From: Asticcacaulis biprosthecium C19
GTDB lineage: Bacteria > Pseudomonadota > Alphaproteobacteria > Caulobacterales > Caulobacteraceae
Assembly (NCBI RefSeq): GCF_000204015.1
Contig: NZ_GL883077.1
Location: 697,687 to 760,943, forward strand
Length of the DNA: 63,257 nucleotides
Direction of reading: 5' to 3'
Below the pieces are notes generated by a model. The model ran no database searches. It was not told the origin of the DNA and was given only the letters and a program-made list of their open reading frames with translations. Each line of letters opens with the position of its first letter. Within the stretch, counting starts at the first letter, position 1. Position numbers and translations under genes: made by a program. Below, piece by piece: positions 53,866-61,261 of the stretch.

Positions 53866-55371
53866 ATGGACAAGCGCAAATCGGTTTGGAACGTGGTGCC
53901 GGCAGGCGGTGTGATCGGTATGGTCGCCCTGGTCGGCATTGCCATGGTGCCGGTGTTGCGGCCGTTCCTGATCTATGCCGCCCTGCTTGTCGTCGCCTAC
54001 ACCATGTACAAATACCTGGTGATCATCGGCGAGGCCGAGGGGCGCATCAAGGCGCTGAAGCTTCCCGAAAAGCAGATCAAGGTCCAGCCGCAAGGACCCA
54101 GCTTCCAGGAAGTGTTACGCGCCATCCCCGATCCGGTTATGATTGTCGCGGGCATCGAGCCCGATGACATCGCCGGCCGCTGGATCGTTTTCGCCAATAC
54201 CGCTGCGCAAGGGCTATTCCGCATGGACGGGGAGGGCGGGCTGCTGGTCAGCACCATCCGCAATCCCGAAGTGCTCGAATGCGTCGATGAAGCCCTGTTC
54301 GGCGGGATTTCGACCTCGACCTTTTACGACCTGGCCGGTGGCGCCCGTGACCAGATCTGGCGTGCCTATGCCAGTCCCTTGCCTGTCACCGGTCCCCAGC
54401 GTCTGGCCTTGCTGACTCTGCGTGACGAAACCGATGCCCGCCGTATGGAGCGCATGCGTGCCGACTTTCTGGCCAATGCCTCGCATGAGCTGCGCACGCC
54501 GCTGGCTTCGCTGGCCGGCTTTATCGAGACCCTGCGCGGGCCGGCGAAGGACGACGAAAAAGCACGCGAAAAGTTCCTCGACATCATGGCCACCCAGGCC
54601 GAGCGCATGCGCCGGCTGATCCAGGACCTGCTGTCGCTGTCGCGCATCGAGCTGAACGAGCACGTGCCGCCGTCGGGCGAAGCCGACCTGACCCTGGCGG
54701 CACGCGACGTCGTCGATTCGGTGTCGTTGATGGCGCGCGACAAGGGCGTCAGCCTGATTATCCGGGCGCCGAAGCCGGGGCTCTATCCCATTCTCGGCGA
54801 CCGTGACCAGATCTTGCAGGTGGTGCAGAACCTGGTCGACAATGCGCTGAAATATGCCGTGCGTGGGTCGGAGGTCACGGTTGATATCCGCTACGACCTG
54901 AGCCTGGAACAGGCCGTGGCCGGCAGCAATTCCGGCGCGGCGCGTCTGGTCCTGCTGCGGCCTGACCGCAATGTCCACGACTTCTACGCCCAGGTGACGG
55001 TACGCGATGCCGGGCCGGGCATCCGGCGCGAATTCCTACCACGCCTGGCGGAACGCTTTTACCGCGTCGAAGGCCAGAAGAGCGGCGACAAGCTGGGCAC
55101 GGGCCTGGGTCTGGCGATCGTCAAACACATCATCAATCGCCACCGCGGCGGGCTGGTAGTCGAAAGCCAGAGCTCCGTGACATCGGATGCGGCCGACGTT
55201 CTGGAACGGACGCCGAACGAGAAGGTGGCCACCTTGCCGGCGGCGACTCCGGTGACCTTTACGGCCTTCAGCGCCTGTTTCCCGCAGGCCCGCGCCTATG
55301 GCCTGGGGGCAGATACGCCGCGTCTGGTCATTTCCGACGGCGTATCACGCGACCTGAAAGACGCAGTTTAG
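53866..55371 (+). CDS. phoR: Phosphate-regulon sensor histidine kinase
   Basis: This 501-residue protein has two N-terminal membrane helices (about 15-52), a PAS-like region (about 80-190), a HisKA domain with phospho-acceptor His207 (FLANASHELRTPLASLAGFI) and an HATPase domain (NLVDNALKYAVRG, DAGPGIRREFLPRLAERFYR, GTGLGLAIVKHI). The lack of a large periplasmic domain and the neighbours phoU and phoB identify it as PhoR. It controls PhoB phosphorylation under phosphate limitation. Confidence 0.93.
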   Translation: MDKRKSVWNVVPAGGVIGMVALVGIAMVPVLRPFLIYAALLVVAYTMYKYLVIIGEAEGRIKALKLPEKQIKVQPQGPSFQEVLRAIPDPVMIVAGIEPDDIAGRWIVFANTAAQGLFRMDGEGGLLVSTIRNPEVLECVDEALFGGISTSTFYDLAGGARDQIWRAYASPLPVTGPQRLALLTLRDETDARRMERMRADFLANASHELRTPLASLAGFIETLRGPAKDDEKAREKFLDIMATQAERMRRLIQDLLSLSRIELNEHVPPSGEADLTLAARDVVDSVSLMARDKGVSLIIRAPKPGLYPILGDRDQILQVVQNLVDNALKYAVRGSEVTVDIRYDLSLEQAVAGSNSGAARLVLLRPDRNVHDFYAQVTVRDAGPGIRREFLPRLAERFYRVEGQKSGDKLGTGLGLAIVKHIINRHRGGLVVESQSSVTSDAADVLERTPNEKVATLPAATPVTFTAFSACFPQARAYGLGADTPRLVISDGVSRDLKDAV

Positions 55372-55455
55372 TCTGCAATCCCAAGGATTTGACCGTTAAC
55401 CACGGATTATGACGCACCCGCGTCATCACATAATAAAACCGTCACAAAATTCCCC

Positions 55456-55478
55456 TAAAGGCCCTATAATTCTTGGTT
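55456..55478 (+). promoter_or_regulatory. Candidate promoter of phoU-phoB
   Basis: A TATAAT lies at about 55465-55470, with CCGTCAC, a single Pho-box half-site, about 25 bp before it. A GCGTCAT palindrome (ATGACGC-ACCC-GCGTCAT, near 55409-55426) is further upstream. A PhoB-dependent promoter is plausible but only one half-site is good. Confidence 0.4.
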
Positions 55479-55552
55479 ACACTTCAGGTTTAGGCTGGCG
55501 AATCACTCGCGGGGCATAACCGTCCGAATGGAACCAGGAAAAGGATTTTCAG

Positions 55553-56266
55553 GTGGCACAGTTCAAGATGGGCGCACACATCGTCAAAACCTACCAGGAG
55601 GAGCTGGATCAGCTCAGCGCCGAGGTGGTGTTGATGGGCGGTCTGGCCGAGGCCCAGGTGGCTGACGCCGTCGAAGCCGTCGCCCGCCGCGATGTTGGCC
55701 TGGCCCAGAGCGTGGTCCAGCGCGACCATAAGCTGGACGAGCTGGAAAAAGACGTCGAGCGCAAATGCATCCGCCTGATCGCCCTGCGTCAGCCCATGGC
55801 AGACGATCTGCGCAAGACCGTAGCCGCCATGAAGCTGGCGACTTCGCTGGAGCGTACCGGGGATCTCGCCAAGAACATCGCGAAGCGCGCCATGGTTATT
55901 GCCGAGGCCGAACCGATGACGCCGCTGACCCGCTCGATCGAGCGGATGGGCAAGCTGGTATCGTCGCGCTTGCGCGACGTGCTGGACGCCTACAAGGCGG
56001 GCAAGCTCGACCTGGCTCAGAACGTCTGGGCGTCCGACACCGAGGTCGACGAGCATTACAATTCGCTGTTTCGGGAACTGCTGACCTACATGATGGGTGA
56101 TCCGCGCACCATATCGGCCTGTACCCACCTCTTGTTCATGGCCAAGAACCTGGAACGGATCGGCGACCACGCCACCAACATGGCCGAACACATCCATTAT
56201 GAACTGACGGGCGAAGACTATGTCGAAGACCGCCCCAAAGGTAACACCTTAAATTCCATAGAGTGA
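55553..56266 (+). CDS. phoU: Phosphate-signalling complex protein PhoU
   Basis: This 237-residue helical protein has the two PhoU repeats, each with a metal-binding region (KLDELEKDVERKCIRLIALR with LATSLERTGDLAKNIAKRAM, and EVDEHYNSLFRELLTYMMGD with FMAKNLERIGDHATNMAEHI). It damps PhoR and the Pst transporter when phosphate is ample. Translation probably starts at GTG 55553, 8 nt after AGGAAAAGG; ATG 55568 is an alternative. The pstSCAB genes that usually precede phoU are not here. Confidence 0.94.
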   Translation: MAQFKMGAHIVKTYQEELDQLSAEVVLMGGLAEAQVADAVEAVARRDVGLAQSVVQRDHKLDELEKDVERKCIRLIALRQPMADDLRKTVAAMKLATSLERTGDLAKNIAKRAMVIAEAEPMTPLTRSIERMGKLVSSRLRDVLDAYKAGKLDLAQNVWASDTEVDEHYNSLFRELLTYMMGDPRTISACTHLLFMAKNLERIGDHATNMAEHIHYELTGEDYVEDRPKGNTLNSIE

Positions 56267-56268
56267 CC

Positions 56269-56958
56269 ATGCGCCCCTATATCATCATCGCCGAAGACGA
56301 GGACGCTCTGTCGACGCTCCTCCACTACAACCTCGAAAAAGAAGGCTATGAAACCGCGATGGCGGCGGATGGCGACGAGGCGTTGATGATGATCAAGGAG
56401 CGCCAGCCGGATCTGCTGGTCTGCGACTGGATGATGCCCAAGGTATCGGGGATAGAGGTCTGCCGCCGGCTGCGTTCTGCCTCGCCGACGCGTAACCTGC
56501 CGATTGTCATGCTGACCGCGCGGTCGGAAGAAAGCGACCGCATCCGCGGGCTGGATACCGGCGCTGATGACTATGTCGTCAAGCCGTTTTCGATGGTTGA
56601 ATTCCTGGCCCGCATCCGCGCCGTTCTGCGCCGCATCCGGCCGGGCCTGAGCGACGACAAGGTCGAGTTCGGCGAGATCAGTGTCGACCGTCTGTCGCAC
56701 CGGGTGCAGCGCTGCGGCCGCGACATCCACCTCGGGCCGACGGAATACAAGCTGCTGGATCATTTCATGCAGTACCCCAAGCGGGTATTCTCGCGTGAGC
56801 AACTGCTGGACGCCGTATGGGGCAACGACGTCTATGTCGAAGCCCGCACCGTCGACGTCCATATCGGCCGCCTGCGCAAGGCGCTGAACAAGGGCGACGA
56901 GTACGATCCGATCCGCACGGTGCGTTCGGCGGGGTACTCGCTGGATCTGCAAGGTTGA
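56269..56958 (+). CDS. phoB: Phosphate-regulon response regulator PhoB
   Basis: This 229-residue OmpR-family regulator has the acidic pocket (IIAEDEDAL), phospho-acceptor D53 (LLVCDWMMPKVSG), a conserved Thr (MLTARS) and Lys (VVKPF). A winged-helix DNA-binding domain follows (LGPTEYKLLDHFMQYPKRVF, then ARTVDVHIGRLRKAL). It begins 2 nt after the phoU stop; an in-frame GTG at 56263 is a less likely start. Confidence 0.95.
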   Translation: MRPYIIIAEDEDALSTLLHYNLEKEGYETAMAADGDEALMMIKERQPDLLVCDWMMPKVSGIEVCRRLRSASPTRNLPIVMLTARSEESDRIRGLDTGADDYVVKPFSMVEFLARIRAVLRRIRPGLSDDKVEFGEISVDRLSHRVQRCGRDIHLGPTEYKLLDHFMQYPKRVFSREQLLDAVWGNDVYVEARTVDVHIGRLRKALNKGDEYDPIRTVRSAGYSLDLQG

Positions 56959-56995
56959 TTTGACGTGAGGTCTGGCGGTGGTAGATTTCACTGCC

Positions 56996-57379
56996 ATGAA
57001 ACACGCCCTTCTGCTTCTCGCCTTTATCGCCGCGCCGGCTATTGCGGGCCCGCCGTTGAACTTTTCCGTCGAAGTGACGAAGGACCATGCCCCCAAGGTC
57101 GTGACCGTTATGGAGCGTCAGTTCGATCTCGGCCAGGGTTCCGGCTGGCATATCCATCACGGCACTGAGATGGTCTATATCGCCGAAGGTGAGATCGAGT
57201 TGCGCGTCGGCACTGAGGCGCCACGGGTCCTGCGGGCCGGCGACAGCGTGCAGATTCCCCGCGAAATGCCGCATACGGCAACCAATATCGGCCAGGTCCC
57301 GGTGAAGCTGATTATCACCTATGTGACGGATTCAGGCTCGGATCTGCGCACGCCTGTGGATGCTCCGGCGGCGAACTGA
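56996..57379 (+). CDS. Secreted cupin-fold protein
   Basis: This 127-residue protein has a signal peptide (ALLLLAFIAAPAIAGPP). A single cupin barrel follows, with the metal-ligand His pair in GSGWHIHHGTEMVYIAEGE and the second motif RAGDSVQIPREMPHTATNIG. The role is unknown; small periplasmic cupins may bind metals or small ligands. It lies 37 nt after phoB on the same strand, so read-through is possible. Confidence 0.85.
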   Translation: MKHALLLLAFIAAPAIAGPPLNFSVEVTKDHAPKVVTVMERQFDLGQGSGWHIHHGTEMVYIAEGEIELRVGTEAPRVLRAGDSVQIPREMPHTATNIGQVPVKLIITYVTDSGSDLRTPVDAPAAN

Positions 57380-57402
57380 ATTTTCATAAGCTGCTGTATA
57401 TT

Positions 57403-57544
57403 TCCCTCTCCCCACCTGAGGGGAGAGGACGAGAGCGGAACGAAGTGAACGCGATCGGATAAGGGGTTGAGGATGTTCGGCGTCTACAGTTTCAGGCCGA
57501 ACCAACCCCTCACCCCACCCTCTCCCCTCAAGTGGGTAGAGGGA
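57403..57544. repeat. 142-bp imperfect palindromic element (copy B)
   Basis: TCCCTCTCCCCACCTGAGGG on the left pairs with CCCTCAAGTGGGTAGAGGGA on the right. GAGAGG, GGGGTTG and TTCGGC also have inverted partners nearer the centre. It is related in style, but not closely in sequence, to the elements at 29368 and 59452. Confidence 0.7.
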
Positions 57545-57687
57545 GTTTTCGTACAACGCCTTCAATAAGTTAAAGTCAGTCCTTGGTCGCTGCTGTCATC
57601 GTAAGGCAGCACCAATCCTGTTACTGTTGCAACATTATCCCGGACTGTGGCTTGTAATCCTCGATCGCAGGTGTTATCTGCCCGGTC

Positions 57688-57729
57688 ATGACCAGCTACG
57701 TCTATGAATCGTATTATATCACCGCATAG
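57688..57729 (+). CDS. Tyr-rich leader peptide of the EF-Tu paralogue
   Basis: A 13-codon frame, ATG 57688 to TAG 57729, encodes MTSYVYESYYITA with four Tyr codons, two adjacent. Its stop lies 4 nt before a pair of mutually exclusive hairpins and about 50 nt before an intrinsic terminator. This is the layout of amino-acid-sensing attenuators. The ribosome-binding site is weak (GCAGGTG about 16 nt upstream). Translation is inferred, not shown. Confidence 0.55.
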   Translation: MTSYVYESYYITA

Positions 57730-57730
57730 C

Positions 57731-57808
57731 GTCTCTCGTTGACCGAGAGGCGAGGCCTCTCACGTGTTCGTCAGAACCCCTGGCAGGTCTCTCCTCCAGG
57801 GATTTTTT
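57731..57808 (+). promoter_or_regulatory. Attenuator module 1 with intrinsic terminator
   Basis: Hairpin 1:2 pairs CTCTCG (57733-57738) with CGAGAG (57744-57749). Hairpin 2:3 pairs GAGAGG (57745-57750) with CCTCTC (57756-57761), so they cannot coexist. The terminator pairs CCCTGG and AGG (57778-57783, 57785-57787) with CCT and CCAGGG (57793-57801) and is followed by six T. GAGAG can also pair with CTCTC in the terminator loop. Confidence 0.65.
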
Positions 57809-57810
57809 GT

Positions 57811-57828
57811 GCCCGGTTTCCACCGGGC
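57811..57828 (+). other. Hairpin before the second leader ORF
   Basis: GCCCGG pairs with CCGGGC around TTTCCA. It lies between terminator 1 and the ribosome-binding site of the second leader ORF and might affect its translation. Confidence 0.5.
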
Positions 57829-57848
57829 GACCAGAAGGATCGAACCCC

Positions 57849-57938
57849 ATGCTGACCTCGCCGGTCTTCATCACCTCGGATAGCGAACGTGCGCAGGCTC
57901 TGCGCGCCGTCGCGGCCGCATGGGCCTTCGCAACCTGA
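57849..57938 (+). CDS. Second leader peptide of the EF-Tu paralogue (29 residues)
   Basis: ATG 57849 follows a good ribosome-binding site (AGAAGGA, 57833-57839). The product begins MLTSPVFITSDSERAQALRA and ends AWAFAT. It has a single Trp five codons before the stop and no run of one amino acid. The stop at 57938 is 2 nt from a set of competing hairpins and about 60 nt from terminator 2. The end of the ORF could hold a ribosome-arrest sequence; this is an inference. Confidence 0.6.
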   Translation: MLTSPVFITSDSERAQALRAVAAAWAFAT

Positions 57939-57939
57939 C

Positions 57940-58026
57940 GCTCCGAGTCCTTTCGACCCGGAGCCGCTGATACGGACTCCGGGCTTGATCTTCTATCAAC
58001 CCGCCGGTCCGTCCGGCGGGTTTTTT
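57940..58026 (+). promoter_or_regulatory. Attenuator module 2 with intrinsic terminator
   Basis: GCTCCG (57940-57945) pairs with CGGAGC (57959-57964). The overlapping CCCGGAG (57957-57963) pairs instead with CTCCGGG (57977-57983), so the two are exclusive. A perfect 9-bp terminator stem (57999-58007 with 58013-58021) and six T (58021-58026) follow. The EF-Tu-like gene starts 125 nt further on, with GGAAG about 13 nt before its ATG. Confidence 0.7.
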
Positions 58027-58151
58027 CGTTTCGGGCCGCGCACGCCGCGCGGTCCGCACAAGTTTGGCGCGCCAATGCCATGGCCGTCGAATCCAGTCTG
58101 ATCATCTGGGTTCGTCGGCGCTCTAAAAACAAAGGAAGTAAGCGTGTAATT

Positions 58152-59336
<1,185 letters not shown>

Positions 59337-59343
59337 AGCGAAG

Positions 59344-59377
59344 CGCCCGGCGTTGGGTTCCAACGCCGGGCGTTTTT
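59344..59377 (+). terminator. Intrinsic terminator of the EF-Tu paralogue
   Basis: A 13-bp perfect stem (CGCCCGGCGTTGG, 59344-59356, with 59360-59372) with a 3-nt loop is followed by five T. Confidence 0.95.
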
Positions 59378-59451
59378 GACCGGAATCGCACTCTCCTGCC
59401 GTGGTAACGTGGAGTGATACCAACGGACGAAAAGGCTGACACATCGAACGT

Positions 59452-59639
59452 AAGAGGACCCCTCCGCCTCGACGCGCTTCGCCCTTTGGGCTCGCTTGCT
59501 CGGCACCTCCCCATTTAAAATGGGGACGAGAAGAAACTATTGAACATATTCTTTTTTCTCCTCCCCATCTCTTCGATGGGTAGGTGGCGAGCAAGCGGAG
59601 ATCGAAGATCGTAGCGCGTCGAGACGGAGGGGTCCTCTT
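59452..59639. repeat. 188-bp imperfect palindromic element (copy C)
   Basis: The ends AAGAGGACCCCTCCG and CGGAGGGGTCCTCTT are perfect complements, and TCGACGCGCT, GCTTGCTCG and CACCT also pair. Outer ATACCAAC (near 59417) and GTTGGTAT (near 59666) may be extra arms. CCTCCGCCTCGACGCGCT and CACCTCCCC are shared with copy A at 29368. It fills most of the 375-bp gap 59337-59711, which has no other gene. Confidence 0.75.
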
Positions 59640-59711
59640 GCGGAAAGAATGTCAAAGTCAAAGTGGGTTGGTATGAGACCTTATAAACCGCCACTTAAAA
59701 GGCATTCCGAT

Positions 59712-60128
59712 TTAGCCCGTGTAGGGAGGTTTTGGCGTCGCCAGCCATTCTTCAAAGAATGCTTTTTGCGGTTCGACATAAGCCGGAATTATATCGGCAC
59801 CCTCCGAAAATATCTCGACAAGGTCGCTAATTCTGGCATGCTCACCTAAAACCATTTTATAAGCCTTTAGCCCTCCACCCATATCTCTTGCCATAGCTGA
59901 CGGGTAGACATTGAGGCTTGCCCCATAGCAGAACGGAATGAGGCCCTCTTTCGCCAATTCCATTCGTACGCGACAAAACGCCTCGAAAAAATCAGTGGCA
60001 CCAGCTTCGACCCGCCGACCGCGAAAATTGCATTCTACGCGGCAATCGTTACCAACTTCGGTTAGCACAAATTGCGCTTGTTCCTCATCAGCGCCGCCTA
60101 TCAGGTACAGAGTATAGACGTCGTCCAT
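59712..60128 (-). CDS. Uncharacterised 138-residue protein
   Basis: This soluble protein starts MDDVYTLYLIGGADEEQAQF. It has CRVECNFRGRRVEAGATDFF in the middle and GLIPFCYGASLNVYPSAMAR, DMGGGLKAYKM and VEPQKAFFEEWL in the second half. The codon use is less GC-rich than that of its neighbours, suggesting acquisition. No domain is recognised with confidence. ATG 60128 precedes the likely N-terminal strand; the frame to 60287 runs into hslO and is rejected. It lies 20 nt after hslO on the same strand. Confidence 0.65.
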   Translation of the reverse strand: MDDVYTLYLIGGADEEQAQFVLTEVGNDCRVECNFRGRRVEAGATDFFEAFCRVRMELAKEGLIPFCYGASLNVYPSAMARDMGGGLKAYKMVLGEHARISDLVEIFSEGADIIPAYVEPQKAFFEEWLATPKPPYTG

Positions 60129-60148
60129 TATTCCCCCAGTGCGCCGAA

Positions 60149-61051
60149 TTAAAGCCCCACAAAAAACGTCTTCGAGCAGTACTCGCACGTGATGTGCACC
60201 TTGCCGTCGGGTTCCAGCATTTCGTTCTGCTCTTCCGGCGTAAAGGACTGAACCAGACCCTCGACGCGCTCTTGCGAACAGCGGCACTGCTTGTGGACCT
60301 GCTTCAAGGCGCTCAGCCGCACGCCGTCCTCGTGGAACAGACGATACAGCAACCGGTCGGCCGTCACATCGAAATCGGTGAGTTCCTCCTCGCCCAGGGT
60401 CTCGAACAGGGCGCGGATATGCTGGAACGACTCTTTCGTTTCGCCGCGGGTTTCATCGCCGGCAATCGCCTGGATCATGGCGCCGGCCGCACGCCAGCTT
60501 CGGCCGTTAATCCCAGTCAGTTCGGTGACGGCCAGCTTAATATGGGTCGGTACCTGTTCCGACTGGGCGAAATAGTGTTCGGCACACAGGGACAGACTCT
60601 CACCCTCGATCGGGGTGATGCCCTGGTAGCGATCGGCATGGTCTTCCGGGTCGAGCGTCATGATGAAGGTGCCCTTGCCCAGCAGGGTCTCTGCCCCCAA
60701 GCTCTGGAAGCTGCCTTCGTTTTCCTGGATCAGCGCGTCCAGCTCTTCCGGATCATAGCGGCAGAAGCCGCGCAGGCCGCCTTTGGTGTCGTAATCGGCG
60801 ACAACATAACGCACGGCGCCGGAGCCTTGCGCCTGAAGGATCAGGCGGCCCTCGAACTTCAGTGAAGCGCCGACCAGGGTCGCCAGCACGCAGGCCTCGC
60901 CCAGCAGGTTGGCAATGACCGGCGGGTAGTCGTGGCTTTTTAGGATCTGGTCGATGGTATCGCCCAGCCGCACAAGACGCCCGTGAACCGGGTGCGTTTC
61001 GATCACGAAACGGGCGGAATAGTCAGAGGTCGGTTCCGAGGTGTCAGGCAT
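60149..61051 (-). CDS. hslO: Redox-regulated chaperone Hsp33
   Basis: This 300-residue protein has the Hsp33 core (LGEACVLATLVGASLKFEGR, LILQAQGSGAVRYVVADYD, then YFAQSEQVPTHIKLAV). The C-terminal zinc switch has CRC (KQCRCSQERVEGLVQSF) and CEYC (ITCEYCSKTF), a CxC/CxxC pair that releases zinc and activates the chaperone on oxidation. ATG 61051 (MPDTSEPTSDY) gives the normal length. It is divergent from the serA-fusion gene. Confidence 0.95.
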   Translation of the reverse strand: MPDTSEPTSDYSARFVIETHPVHGRLVRLGDTIDQILKSHDYPPVIANLLGEACVLATLVGASLKFEGRLILQAQGSGAVRYVVADYDTKGGLRGFCRYDPEELDALIQENEGSFQSLGAETLLGKGTFIMTLDPEDHADRYQGITPIEGESLSLCAEHYFAQSEQVPTHIKLAVTELTGINGRSWRAAGAMIQAIAGDETRGETKESFQHIRALFETLGEEELTDFDVTADRLLYRLFHEDGVRLSALKQVHKQCRCSQERVEGLVQSFTPEEQNEMLEPDGKVHITCEYCSKTFFVGL

Positions 61052-61261
61052 GAACGCAGAGAGTTTTTGTTGCACGTTAAACGACTTTGTCAGGGTCGCC
61101 GTCAGATTTAAAGACAATATGCCGCCTTCGCCAATAAGAAATGACGAATACGCCGATAATAGCGTTGTCTGGAGGACATATTTATCTTATCTGCGGCGCA
61201 ATTGTTGCGGGCAGGGCGACGAAACTTACGCCGCCTTCGCCCCCATATGGGCGCGTACATC

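Larger units (their letters stand above)
57380..58151. other. 772-bp non-coding region: palindrome followed by the leader of the EF-Tu paralogue
   Basis: The first part is a long palindromic repeat (57403-57544). The rest, from about 57600, is a structured leader with two short ORFs, four mutually exclusive hairpins and two intrinsic terminators, annotated separately. A TGTTGCAACA palindrome lies at about 57627-57636, and TTGCAA with TGTAAT about 20 nt later is a weak promoter candidate. Confidence 0.6.

Noticed and set aside
57830-57850. T-arm-like GGATCGAACCCC near a tuf-type gene, suggesting a tRNA as in tufB operons
   Set aside because: No matching acceptor, D or anticodon stems exist around it, and the invariant GTTC is absent.
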